From assembly GCF_001282685.1 (NCBI RefSeq), contig NZ_LN875035.1, positions 2,528,001 to 2,592,000 on the forward strand: a stretch of 64,000 nucleotides of DNA, read 5' to 3'. This DNA comes from Niameybacter massiliensis. Its GTDB lineage: Bacteria; Bacillota; Clostridia; Lachnospirales; Cellulosilyticaceae. The notes below the pieces were generated by a model, which was not told where the DNA came from, did not search any database, and was given only the letters and a program-made list of their open reading frames with translations. Shown here one piece after another: positions 44,625 to 54,150 of this stretch (the first letter of the stretch is position 1; each line of letters opens with the position of its first letter). Both the position numbers and the translations under genes were made by a program.

Positions 44625-46208
44625 TTATTTACTAAATTCAGCTAACTGTGATTTTACCTCTTCAATAACTGTATCAACTCCTGCTTTTTGAAGTTGATTT
44701 CTATATTCTGCAACTGCTTCTTTCGGATCCATAGTTGTCTTTCCTAATAGAATTTGTATACCTAACTGAGCATTTACATTAGAAATAGCTGCTAATTCTG
44801 TAGTTACTTTGCTATTATCAAAATTAAATCCTACATATGGATTATCAATAGCATTTTTATTCCACTCTTCATTTAGTTCATAGCGTCTTGGGTCTTCTGA
44901 TGCATATGGAATATTAAATTTATCACTACGTAATGACCAAACTGAGAACCCTCCTCCATCAACAGCAGAATCAAATGTTGCAGGCTTTTCTACTACTCCA
45001 TCTATAACTTCATATTGTCTACCTTCAATACCATATTGGATTAAATTATAGTATGATTCATCTGTCATAAACTTCTCTATCGCCATTAATGCTCTCTCTG
45101 GATTTTTAGAAGTCATACTAATAACAGTTGAATTTTCTACACCCATCTTTCTCTTAATTTTTCCACCTTTTTCAGCAAAACACCAGAAATCTGATTCAAT
45201 ACCAGGTAGTTTTTCTTTCATTGCACCATATTGACCCGTCCAGTCTGCCATATGAGTAATATAAGCAGCAGATAAACCATTCATAAAGTTATCTTTTGCA
45301 GATTGTTGAGATGACAATACATCCTTTGTCCAATATCCTTTATCAGCCCACTCTCTCATACGTACTGCAAAATCTTCAAATTCATCTGTGAATGCTGGAT
45401 GAAATACTTCTTGGTATTCTTCAGCACTTTTAGCCACTAATCCCATTTCAGAAGTCGGAATACCTGGTGCTTCACAAATCCATGTACCTGTAGTATCAAT
45501 CAATAATTTATATAAATCCATCGCTAAAGAGGAGTTTCCATTTAGAGGTACAAACTCCCCCTCTACAAGTGCTTTGTCCAAATATTCTTCCATTGTTTCA
45601 ATAGAGTTAACCACCTCTATACCATACTTCTCTCTTAAATCACGTCTTGTTACAAAACCAGCCGGAGTAAACTCACTATATAAACTAGGTACACCATAAA
45701 TTCTACCATTAACTTTACTCGTTTCCCAAACACTATCTGGAATTTCTGCCTTTAATTTTGGAGCTGCTATCTCTAACATATCTGTAATATCAACAATCGC
45801 TCCTTGAGTTGCTAATGTTCCGTATGGTATAGCACTTCCTGTTGAAGCATGTGACATATCAAAATTTTCACCTGATGCAAATAATAATGGATATTTAGTA
45901 GATGTATCGCCCCAGTCTATGTATTTAACTTCAATAGTTGCATTAATATCTTCTTTTAACTTTTTATTAATTTCTGATAAAATATCTTTATTTGCAACAC
46001 CTTCACTTCCCCATAAATAGTACACTAATTTTACTTCTTTAGAAGTATCTACTCCTTGAGCTACTGATTGATTACCTGATCCACTCCCTGTTGATGTTGA
46101 TCCAGCATTTGAGGTTTTTACTTGTTCAGTTTTTCCACATCCTGTCATTACCCCAACTGTACATGTGATAACTAATGCCATTGAAAAAAACTTTTTAAAC
46201 TTTTTCAT
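44625..46208 (-). CDS. Oligosaccharide-binding lipoprotein (LplA-type family 1)
   Basis: A 527-residue extracytoplasmic lipoprotein: signal peptide with lipobox TGC (cysteine near 24), a serine/glycine-rich linker to about 50, then a family 1 solute-binding domain. The partner permeases are LplB/LplC-like and no ATPase gene is in the locus, so a shared MsmX-type ATPase elsewhere is expected. It is likely to bind glucooligosaccharides, given the adjacent GH3/GH94/GH35 genes (inference). Start after TGGAGG. Confidence 0.9.
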   Translation of the reverse strand: MKKFKKFFSMALVITCTVGVMTGCGKTEQVKTSNAGSTSTGSGSGNQSVAQGVDTSKEVKLVYYLWGSEGVANKDILSEINKKLKEDINATIEVKYIDWGDTSTKYPLLFASGENFDMSHASTGSAIPYGTLATQGAIVDITDMLEIAAPKLKAEIPDSVWETSKVNGRIYGVPSLYSEFTPAGFVTRRDLREKYGIEVVNSIETMEEYLDKALVEGEFVPLNGNSSLAMDLYKLLIDTTGTWICEAPGIPTSEMGLVAKSAEEYQEVFHPAFTDEFEDFAVRMREWADKGYWTKDVLSSQQSAKDNFMNGLSAAYITHMADWTGQYGAMKEKLPGIESDFWCFAEKGGKIKRKMGVENSTVISMTSKNPERALMAIEKFMTDESYYNLIQYGIEGRQYEVIDGVVEKPATFDSAVDGGGFSVWSLRSDKFNIPYASEDPRRYELNEEWNKNAIDNPYVGFNFDNSKVTTELAAISNVNAQLGIQILLGKTTMDPKEAVAEYRNQLQKAGVDTVIEEVKSQLAEFSK

Positions 46209-46256
46209 GATATTACCTCCATTTTATTAGTGTTTTTATTTAAATATAAAAAATAT

Positions 46257-47153
46257 CTACTCTTTTACAGCACCTATTGTTAATCCCGTTATAAAATACT
46301 TTTGTATAAAGGGATAAAGTAAAATAATTGGTCCTATAGAGACTACGGCTGTCGCCATCTTAATTGACTCTGATGGCAATTCTGACGTATTAATAACCGC
46401 TCCTTGTTGCACTAACATTTGTACATTAGCTTGATTTACTACCTTTTGAAGGAAAAATTGAAGTGGAAATTTATCTTGAGATTGTATATATAACATCGCA
46501 TTATACCATTCATTCCAAAATCCTAATGCTAAGAATAACCCTACTGTTGCTAATGACGGTATAGAAAGTGGCATAAATATCTGCCAATAAATTCTAAAAT
46601 CTCCAGCTCCGTCAATAGCAGCTGATTCATATAATGAATCAGGTATTGCCTTCATAAAGTTTCTCATTAAAAAGATAGACCACGGACTCATTATCCCAGG
46701 TAAAATCATTGCCCATACACTATCTTTTAGATTTAGTACAGATACCATCAATATATAGCTTGCAACCAGTCCACCACTAAATAGTGTTGTAAAATATATA
46801 AAAAATGAAATTTGATTTCTGTATTTAAAATCTTTTCTACTTAAAACATATCCTGCCATAGACATGCAAAATAGTTCTAAAACAGTTCCGACTACTGTTA
46901 TAAAAATTGTTATGCCATATGCATCTACTAGTTTTTTTGCATTTTGAAACAAGAAAGTATAGGCACTAAAATCAAGCTCTTTAGGAATGAGTTTAAAACC
47001 TTCTGTAATAATCTCTTTTTCATTCATAAATGATGAAATAACCATTAATACAAATGGGAATAAACAGATTAAAGCAAATACCGTTATTACTATATAAGAA
47101 ATAATTTTAATTACTAATCCATCTGTATTTTTTTGTTTTAATATCGTATTCAC
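46257..47153 (-). CDS. Sugar ABC permease, MalG/LplC type
   Basis: A 298-residue permease with six membrane helices and the EAA-type cytoplasmic loop ESAAIDGAGDFRIYWQIFMPLSIP. It forms the membrane channel with the LplB-like permease encoded just upstream (18 bp between the genes) and serves the binding protein encoded 48 bp downstream. The ATPase is missing from the locus. Start codon preceded by a GGGAGGAG-type site. Confidence 0.9.
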   Translation of the reverse strand: MNTILKQKNTDGLVIKIISYIVITVFALICLFPFVLMVISSFMNEKEIITEGFKLIPKELDFSAYTFLFQNAKKLVDAYGITIFITVVGTVLELFCMSMAGYVLSRKDFKYRNQISFFIYFTTLFSGGLVASYILMVSVLNLKDSVWAMILPGIMSPWSIFLMRNFMKAIPDSLYESAAIDGAGDFRIYWQIFMPLSIPSLATVGLFLALGFWNEWYNAMLYIQSQDKFPLQFFLQKVVNQANVQMLVQQGAVINTSELPSESIKMATAVVSIGPIILLYPFIQKYFITGLTIGAVKE

Positions 47154-47171
47154 ATGCTCTCCTCCCTCTTA

Positions 47172-48107
47172 TTAAAATAATGCACAATCTGGTTCTATTT
47201 TTTTAACAATAAAGTTTATGACTAATACAAATATTAAGCCAAATATAGATTGATAAAATCCTACTGCTGCTCCTAATGAGAAGTTAAACTGTCCAACCAA
47301 GCTTCTAAAAACATATGTATCAATAATATCTGTTTGAGGGAAGAGAACTGAGTTATTCCCTATTAAGTTATAGAATAAATCAAAAGAACCTTTTAAAATA
47401 CCACCTAGACCAAATAAGAATAGCAATATGAATGTTGGCTTTAATAATGGGAGCGTGATGTATCTAATACGTTGCCACACACTTGACCCATCTAAATAGG
47501 CTGCTTCATATATTTCCGAACTAATTCCTGTAATTGCAGCTAAATATACTATCATCCCATATCCTGTTCCAGACCAAATCTTAAAGGCTACAATAATGTA
47601 TTTCCATATACCTTGATCTGAATAGAATTCATGACTCTCAAGGCCCAAAGAATTTAATATAGAATTGACGAATCCATAATTGTAATTGAATAGATTGTAT
47701 GCAAAAAATCCTACAATAACCATTGATATAAAATGAGGTAATAGAATTACAGATTGTGAAATTTTCTTAAACCACTTGCTGCTTACCTCAGAAATCATAA
47801 TTGCAAATGTTATTTGAAAGATATTACCTAAACCTAAAAATGCCAAATTATAAAGTAATGTATTTTTTGTAATATTCCACAAATCTCCATTCTTAATTAA
47901 AAATTCAAAATTTCTTAATCCAATAAATTCACTGCCAAAAATCCCTTTATTAATATTGTAGTCAACAAATGCTACATATGCACCAGGCATAGGTAAGTAA
48001 CAAAATACTATAAAGAAAATAATTGTTGGTAAAAGCATTAAAAATAATATCTTATTCTTTTTTAACTCTTTGCCAAAATTCTTAAACCGTAAAGTTATCG
48101 CCGCCAT
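47172..48107 (-). CDS. Sugar ABC permease, LplB type
   Basis: A 311-residue permease with six helices and the EAA loop EAAYLDGSSVWQRIRYITLP. It is the first gene of the leftward operon and starts 3' of a promoter at 48228-48255 and an operator at 48143-48159. Ribosome site GGGAGGAAGG just before the ATG. Confidence 0.9.
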   Translation of the reverse strand: MAAITLRFKNFGKELKKNKILFLMLLPTIIFFIVFCYLPMPGAYVAFVDYNINKGIFGSEFIGLRNFEFLIKNGDLWNITKNTLLYNLAFLGLGNIFQITFAIMISEVSSKWFKKISQSVILLPHFISMVIVGFFAYNLFNYNYGFVNSILNSLGLESHEFYSDQGIWKYIIVAFKIWSGTGYGMIVYLAAITGISSEIYEAAYLDGSSVWQRIRYITLPLLKPTFILLFLFGLGGILKGSFDLFYNLIGNNSVLFPQTDIIDTYVFRSLVGQFNFSLGAAVGFYQSIFGLIFVLVINFIVKKIEPDCALF

Positions 48108-48142
48108 GTACCTTCCTCCCTTAAATTCTTTGGCCTTTGCTT

Positions 48143-48159
48143 AGGAAAACGTTTTCTTT
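48143..48159. promoter_or_regulatory. Operator, copy 1 (LacI-type palindrome)
   Basis: AGGAAAACGTTTTCTTT, containing the perfect 12-bp palindrome GAAAACGTTTTC (48145-48156). It lies about 65 bp downstream of the leftward transcription start, a roadblock position. Confidence 0.8.
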
Positions 48160-48227
48160 CTCTTTTCCTATGCAATTTGCACATTATTTCTTAATTTTAT
48201 TTTATTGTTATGTAACTTATGTCTCTA

Positions 48228-48255
48228 ATTATATATTTATTTTACAAATTGTCAA
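48228..48255 (-). promoter_or_regulatory. Promoter of the leftward transporter operon
   Basis: On the minus strand TTGACA (48255-48250), a 16-bp spacer and TATAAT (48233-48228): both hexamers match consensus perfectly. Confidence 0.82.
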
Positions 48256-48304
48256 TAAAAATAAATATATTTTATAAAAATAAAATGATTCAAATAACAT
48301 TTTC

Positions 48305-48333
48305 TTGACTTTACTTCTACTAACATCTAAAAT
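48305..48333 (+). promoter_or_regulatory. Promoter of the GH35-GH94 operon
   Basis: TTGACT (48305-48310), exact 17-bp spacer, TAAAAT (48328-48333). Predicted start near 48340, about 20 bp before operator copy 2. Confidence 0.75.
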
Positions 48334-48355
48334 TAATTTATATTTTTCATATTTT

Positions 48356-48372
48356 AAAGAAAACGTTTTCCT
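48356..48372. promoter_or_regulatory. Operator, copy 2 (inverted identical copy)
   Basis: AAAGAAAACGTTTTCCT is the exact reverse complement of copy 1 over 17 bp; its palindrome is at 48359-48370, 214 bp from the other centre. Together with copy 1 it brackets both promoters. Confidence 0.8.
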
Positions 48373-48420
48373 ATTAATTTCCTTATTGTTTCATTATTAA
48401 AAGAAAGGAGCTTTAATTTT

Positions 48421-50781
48421 ATGGTTAGCTTTGAAAAACAACAAATTTTCATTGATGGTCAACCTATTTTTCTATTATCTGGAGAATTACATTATTTCCG
48501 ACAACCTAGAGAAAATTGGCAACATTTGATAGATGAAGCTAAATCAATGGGCTTAAATTGTATTGCATCATATGTCCCTTGGATTCTTCATGAAGAATCT
48601 GAAAATCATTATAATTTCATTGATAATTTAGACCTCGCCGCTTTTATTGATCTATGTAAGGAAAATAATCTTTACTTTTTTGTTCGCCCAGGCCCTTTTG
48701 TTATGGCAGAAATTAAAAATGAAGGACTCCCTTATTGGATAGCTCAAAAGTATCCAGATGCCCTTCCTACCTCTTTTGATCATATTAATAAACCTTCAAC
48801 TACCCTAGATTATTTGCATCCTGGTTATTTAAAAGAATGTGCAAAATGGTATAAAAAAATCATGTCCATTATACAGCCACGCCTACATTGTAACGGTGGA
48901 AACATTATTGGCCTGCAACTTGATAACGAAGTTGGTATGCTCAATTGGGTAACAAATACACCTCTTTTAAATGATCACGTACTTGAAAGATTTATCTACT
49001 ATTTAAAGTCTACTTATACACCAGAACACTTTACTAATCGCTATGGCTTTACATTGGAAGCTATCAATTATAATATCCTTCGTTCTCCACATGAACATTA
49101 TAGTGTTGCTTTTCATTTTGATTTCGGAAAATTTATGCGTCATTATTATGCAGAATACATACTTATACTTAAGAGATATGCTTTAGATAACGGCATTAAG
49201 GGTATACCTTTCTTCATCAATATCCATGGAACAGGTGAAGGCCGCATCTTTGATTTCCCTTTAGGTATTAGCCAACTTTATGAAGCTTATAACTCAGATG
49301 AAGGTATGATTAGTGGGACGGACGTCTATTTAGGTGAACCAACAGAAGGAACTTATCAAGACCTCTATGTTATTAACGCTCTTACTTCCTGTATGAACAA
49401 AAAAGGAAATCCATTAACCTCTATTGAATTTGAGTGTAGCGATGGTCCTTATTGTTCTTTAAGTGGTAGACGTTATCATCCTAGTGCTACTTCACACAAA
49501 ATGCTTATGTGCCTATCTCAAAATGCACGTATGCTCAGCTTTTATGTTTTTAGTGGCGGTGAAAATTACTTATTGGCTCATCCTCATAATGATGCCAATG
49601 GTCGTATGGCCTTTACTGGTGAAAAACATGGTTATAATGCACCTATCCAACCTGACGGTTCTCACAACTTCTCTTTTTCTCATATTGCATCTACTGCTCA
49701 GAGCATTCATACATTAAATCATTTAATTGCTACGTCATATCAGGTTACCGACCCAGTATCTTTAGCCTTTATACCTGATTACTTCTTAACTGAGTTACAA
49801 TATAATCACTCAGAAAGTATCTCTAAGATTCATAGTAACTTGAAAAGGTTCCGCTGTTCACCAAGTATAGATCATATTGGGCGCGCTTTACTAGATCACC
49901 ATGTCGCATTTGATGCAGTTGATATTCAACATGAAGATATTCCTACAAGCAAAGCACTCGTCCTATTATCTGCACGCTATATGAACACACAAATTCAAAC
50001 TAAACTTATTGAATATATTTCATCTGGAGGCAACCTTTTATTATATGGAGAACTACCTGAATTTGATCTCGAAGGCAATCCTTGCGACCTTCTTATCAAG
50101 GCACTTAATCTCCCCTCACCTACTTATCAGAAAGATAATCCTCCAACTACATTTCTTACTGCAAGTAGTTCCTCTAATCATCCAGATTTACGCATAACCT
50201 CCGCTCAGTGCTTTCCTAATGACGGCACAGAAATTATTACTCTTTATGGTACTGACCAGATGTGTGGCATGATTAAAACACTTGGTAACGGAAAAATATG
50301 CGCTATTACATGTGATTATCCAAATGATTTAGCATTCTTCAAAATGGTTTTCAAAGAACTTTCTATTACTGCTTCTATAGAAGTAGATTACTATAGACAA
50401 GGTATTTATATTTCACGCACGCGCTCTCAAGATAACCAAGAACTTCTTTATATTCTTAATCTAGATGCTGAAGAAAAATCTATAGATATTCATGTTAATA
50501 AAAAATTAATTTTTGAAAACTTTTATCTCAAAGAAAAGGCATGCTATATACTTCCATTAAAAGTTAAAATCAATGATATGGAAATTATTAATACTACATC
50601 TGAACTTATTAACATTTCTCCAAACACTATTACTTTACGTCCAACACAAAAAACTCATTCCATTATTCTTCGAGGTACACGTACTGTACTTCCAGACCCT
50701 AGCTACCAAATATCTATTAAAGGAGAATACACAATTATAACTACTTTACATTCTCAAACAATTACTATTAAAATACTTTAA
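48421..50781 (+). CDS. GH35-family glycosidase (beta-galactosidase or glucosyl-transferring relative)
   Basis: A 786-residue GH35 protein. The barrel begins with FLLSGELHYFR and has YVPWILHE, RPGPFVMAEIKNEGLP (about 95-110), the acid/base in LQLDNEVG (E170) and the probable nucleophile in SIEFECSDG (E336). The C-terminal half is beta-rich. No signal peptide, so cytoplasmic. Canonical acid/base motif is QIENEYG; here LDNEVG, and the nucleophile context is also unusual, which fits a divergent subgroup. Some GH35 members act on beta-1,2-glucosidic links rather than galactosides, and the partner genes suggest that here (inference). First gene of the rightward operon, 15 bp before the GH94 gene. 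Confidence 0.82.
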   Translation: MVSFEKQQIFIDGQPIFLLSGELHYFRQPRENWQHLIDEAKSMGLNCIASYVPWILHEESENHYNFIDNLDLAAFIDLCKENNLYFFVRPGPFVMAEIKNEGLPYWIAQKYPDALPTSFDHINKPSTTLDYLHPGYLKECAKWYKKIMSIIQPRLHCNGGNIIGLQLDNEVGMLNWVTNTPLLNDHVLERFIYYLKSTYTPEHFTNRYGFTLEAINYNILRSPHEHYSVAFHFDFGKFMRHYYAEYILILKRYALDNGIKGIPFFINIHGTGEGRIFDFPLGISQLYEAYNSDEGMISGTDVYLGEPTEGTYQDLYVINALTSCMNKKGNPLTSIEFECSDGPYCSLSGRRYHPSATSHKMLMCLSQNARMLSFYVFSGGENYLLAHPHNDANGRMAFTGEKHGYNAPIQPDGSHNFSFSHIASTAQSIHTLNHLIATSYQVTDPVSLAFIPDYFLTELQYNHSESISKIHSNLKRFRCSPSIDHIGRALLDHHVAFDAVDIQHEDIPTSKALVLLSARYMNTQIQTKLIEYISSGGNLLLYGELPEFDLEGNPCDLLIKALNLPSPTYQKDNPPTTFLTASSSSNHPDLRITSAQCFPNDGTEIITLYGTDQMCGMIKTLGNGKICAITCDYPNDLAFFKMVFKELSITASIEVDYYRQGIYISRTRSQDNQELLYILNLDAEEKSIDIHVNKKLIFENFYLKEKACYILPLKVKINDMEIINTTSELINISPNTITLRPTQKTHSIILRGTRTVLPDPSYQISIKGEYTIITTLHSQTITIKIL

Positions 50782-50796
50782 AGAAAGGGCAATACT

Positions 50797-53700
50797 ATGA
50801 AAACACTTAATACTTTTTTTGAATTCAGCGCTCAAAATACTCTTTATCGTTTTCTTCCAACAGGCGATATTTTTTCCTTCACTTCTCACAATATCATGTT
50901 AAATCAATTTCGTGGGAATCCATTAGACGGCTCTATTAATAATATTTATCTACGCATTTATAACTCAGATAAAATCGAATTTTATCCTTTGCTAGGAATC
51001 AAATCACATAGTACATTATCAAAAGGAGAAAATACCTTAGTTTATCAAGGAACTATCGATTCAATTCGTTATATCTTAACCTTTTACGGAACAGATGAAC
51101 TATGGTTTTGGGATATTGCCCTTACCGGCACTGGCCAAACTGTAGATTTAGTATACGGCCAAGATATTGCTATTGCTTCTGCTGGGGCTGTTTTGACCAA
51201 CGAACTTTATGTTTCTCAATATATTGATCACAAAATCTTCAATTCAAATCATGGATATATTGTATGTTCGCGTCAAAACCAACCTCAAGGTACTACATTC
51301 CCTTATCTTCAGCAGGGTAGCCTTGGTATTAAAACAACTCACTATTCTACAGATGGTATGCAATTCTTCGGTCTTTCTTATAAATCTACACAGACTCCAA
51401 GTGCATTAACTGGCAATTTACAAGACTTTAACTATCAATATGAGTTTGCCTATACCGCTTTGCAGACAGAAAAATTTCAGCTAGACCACCCTAGGACATT
51501 TGCCTTTTATGGCTTATTTAAAGAAAATCACCCTACACCTATTGAAACACTAGAATTCACTGACTATATTGAGACTACATATCATACTATTAAACAGCCT
51601 GAAGCAATCAATACCTGTCCATCTATAGTACTTAAACCTTGCTTTAGCACCCCCTATGTCTCTCCTAAGTTTTCTGAGAAAGAAATTTTCAATCTTTTCC
51701 CTGATCACAAATTAGAAGAATACAAAAATGAACAACTACTTTCTTTTTTCACTAGCGAAGCTTCACATATCGTAACTCAAGACAAAGAACTTATAAGTGA
51801 ACGCCCTCATGGCACCATTATTACAACTCAGATTGATTTACATCGTATTAATAACGAATTAATTACATCAACTAATTATATGTATGGGCAATTTAATGGC
51901 CAGACAGTTGTAGGCAATACCTCTTTCCACAAATTCTTGTCTACTCCTCGCGGACTGCTTAACATTCAAAAAACTTGTGGACAACATATATATATCAAAC
52001 TTGATGAAAATTACCATTTACTGACCTTACCTGCTCTTTACGAAATGGGTATGAATTATTCTAAATGGTTCTATATATTACCAAATGACTTACTTATCAT
52101 CACTTCATTTGCCGCTGCTGATGAAGCTGATATTGTATTAGAAGTACATTCGCAAAAGGGTAAAAACTACGACTTCATCATAACTAATCAATTAGTTTTA
52201 GGAGAAAACGAATTTACCCACGATATTACCTACTCTACAATTACTAACGGACTCCGTTTTGAATTAAACTCTAATACCTACTCAGGTATCCATTATGACT
52301 TACAGCTCTCAACATCAGATTTTGAGATAAGTGATGATCGTATTTTCTTCACAAATGACTGCACTTATAACGGCACTTTACTAACCATAACGACCAAAAA
52401 TCAAAGTCATTTTCAATGTATTATTAGAGGAAGATTAAACAGCGCATTACCTCTTCCTATCCCAAACTATACATTTAATGAAGAAGCTTCTAAATATCAG
52501 CTATTTTTCCAACATTTAATGGGCGGGTTCAAACTAGAAAGTACTTCTTCTCATTACTCAAAACAACTTGATATTTTGAATACTACACTTTGGTGGTATA
52601 GCCATAATGCACTTGTTCACTTTGCTGTTCCTCACGGACTGGAGCAACCTGGAGGTGCAGCATGGGGGACTCGAGATATCTGCCAAGGACCTCTAGAATA
52701 TTTCCTTGCAACTCAGCATTTTGATCTAGTTAAAGAGATTCTATTTAATATCTTTTCACACCAAGACTGCTGTACAGGAGAATGGCCACAATGGTTTATG
52801 TTTGATCGCTATCCTTATAATGCAGGCGAATGCCATGGAGACGTAGTTTTCTGGCCTTTAAAAGCTGTTACTGATTATATTCATCAAACCGGTGACCTAG
52901 AAATTCTAAATCAAGTTCTTCCATATGCTAATGATGCAGATATACCAGAGACTCTATTCAAACATATTCAGCACGCTGTTACTGCTATTCAATCTCGTTT
53001 TATTGATGATACAGGACTTATTACTTATGCCGGTGGAGATTGGGATGATACACTTCAACCTGTCAATGACACACTAAAAAAACAACTAGTAAGTTCTTGG
53101 ACTGTAGCATTAGGTTATCAAACCTTATCACATCTAAGCACCGTCATTAGCAAAGTAGATCTAGAGTATGCTCACCTAGTTAAAGCAAGTGCTGATAAAA
53201 TTCACTATGCCTTTAATCATTTGCTCATCAAAGACAATGTTATCTCTGGTTTTGTTCGCTGCAACAACGGCTATCAATATATGCTTCATCCATCTGATGA
53301 CACTACCGGCATCCACTATAGATTGCTCCCTATGACTCGCAGTATTATCGCAGAGTTAGTCTCTCCCGAGCAAGCAGAGCATAATTATAATGTGATTGAA
53401 GAAAACTTAAAATGTCCAGATGGTATCCGTTTAATGGACCATCCTGCTGCATATGCAGGAGGCGTGAGCAAACTCTTTAAACGCGCAGAACAAGCTTCTA
53501 ACGTAGGTCGCGAAATTAGTCTTCAATATACTCATGCACACATTAGATATATAGAAGCTATGGCCAAGCTCGGTAAGTGCAATGATGCTTGGGATGGACT
53601 CTTTACTATTAACCCTATACTCATTCAAGAAAGTGTACCTAATGCTTGTATTAGACAAAGCAATTTATACTTTAGTAGTTCAGAAGGTGCCTACAACGAC

Positions 53701-54096
53701 CGTTATGAATATGCAAAATCCTTCAATAAATTAAAGGAGGGCTCTATTGATGTTAAAGGAGGTTGGAGGCTATACTCTAGCGGCCCAGGAATCTATATTA
53801 ATCAGCTTATTACAAATCTCTTAGGCATCAAGTCTTGTCCTGAAGGTCTGATAATTGACCCTGTCCTTCCTTCATCTCTAGATGGTTTAAAATGCTCTTT
53901 TAGATGTAAAGGTTATGACTTCACCTTCTATTATCACTTTACTTCAACTAACCATCTCTACATCACCGATGGTTCTAAAAAATTAACCACTATCAGTATA
54001 GAAAACATCTATCGACCTAGCGGTGTAATGCTTAGCAATAATACGCTCTCTGATTGTGATAATATATTGCATATCTTTATCCCTCTTAATGCTTAA
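50797..54096 (+). CDS. GH94-family phosphorylase, probably 1,2-beta-oligoglucan phosphorylase type
   Basis: A 1099-residue GH94 enzyme that splits a beta-glucoside with phosphate to give alpha-glucose-1-phosphate. The N-terminal half is beta-sandwich; the (alpha/alpha)6 barrel carries GAAWGTRDICQGP, with D627 in the place of the catalytic acid, and GEWPQWF and YAGGDWDDT, where most GH94 have DWND. The C-terminal GGWRLYSSGPGIYINQL and EGLIIDPVLPSSLDGLK segments and the length (about 1100, versus about 810 for cellobiose phosphorylase) point to the oligoglucan phosphorylase subgroup. Cytoplasmic. Last gene of its operon, followed by a bidirectional terminator. Confidence 0.82.
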   Translation: MKTLNTFFEFSAQNTLYRFLPTGDIFSFTSHNIMLNQFRGNPLDGSINNIYLRIYNSDKIEFYPLLGIKSHSTLSKGENTLVYQGTIDSIRYILTFYGTDELWFWDIALTGTGQTVDLVYGQDIAIASAGAVLTNELYVSQYIDHKIFNSNHGYIVCSRQNQPQGTTFPYLQQGSLGIKTTHYSTDGMQFFGLSYKSTQTPSALTGNLQDFNYQYEFAYTALQTEKFQLDHPRTFAFYGLFKENHPTPIETLEFTDYIETTYHTIKQPEAINTCPSIVLKPCFSTPYVSPKFSEKEIFNLFPDHKLEEYKNEQLLSFFTSEASHIVTQDKELISERPHGTIITTQIDLHRINNELITSTNYMYGQFNGQTVVGNTSFHKFLSTPRGLLNIQKTCGQHIYIKLDENYHLLTLPALYEMGMNYSKWFYILPNDLLIITSFAAADEADIVLEVHSQKGKNYDFIITNQLVLGENEFTHDITYSTITNGLRFELNSNTYSGIHYDLQLSTSDFEISDDRIFFTNDCTYNGTLLTITTKNQSHFQCIIRGRLNSALPLPIPNYTFNEEASKYQLFFQHLMGGFKLESTSSHYSKQLDILNTTLWWYSHNALVHFAVPHGLEQPGGAAWGTRDICQGPLEYFLATQHFDLVKEILFNIFSHQDCCTGEWPQWFMFDRYPYNAGECHGDVVFWPLKAVTDYIHQTGDLEILNQVLPYANDADIPETLFKHIQHAVTAIQSRFIDDTGLITYAGGDWDDTLQPVNDTLKKQLVSSWTVALGYQTLSHLSTVISKVDLEYAHLVKASADKIHYAFNHLLIKDNVISGFVRCNNGYQYMLHPSDDTTGIHYRLLPMTRSIIAELVSPEQAEHNYNVIEENLKCPDGIRLMDHPAAYAGGVSKLFKRAEQASNVGREISLQYTHAHIRYIEAMAKLGKCNDAWDGLFTINPILIQESVPNACIRQSNLYFSSSEGAYNDRYEYAKSFNKLKEGSIDVKGGWRLYSSGPGIYINQLITNLLGIKSCPEGLIIDPVLPSSLDGLKCSFRCKGYDFTFYYHFTSTNHLYITDGSKKLTTISIENIYRPSGVMLSNNTLSDCDNILHIFIPLNA

Positions 54097-54104
54097 ACAA
54101 ATAC

Positions 54105-54140
54105 AAAATGCCACCTTCATCTTACTGAAAGTGGCATTTT
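54105..54140. terminator. Bidirectional terminator between the GH94 and discoidin-like genes
   Basis: A 10-bp outer stem (54105-54114 with 54131-54140) plus an inner 4-bp stem around a 6-base loop; T-rich on both sides. It lies in the 54-bp gap between convergent genes. Confidence 0.85.
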
Positions 54141-54150
54141 ATATATTCTT

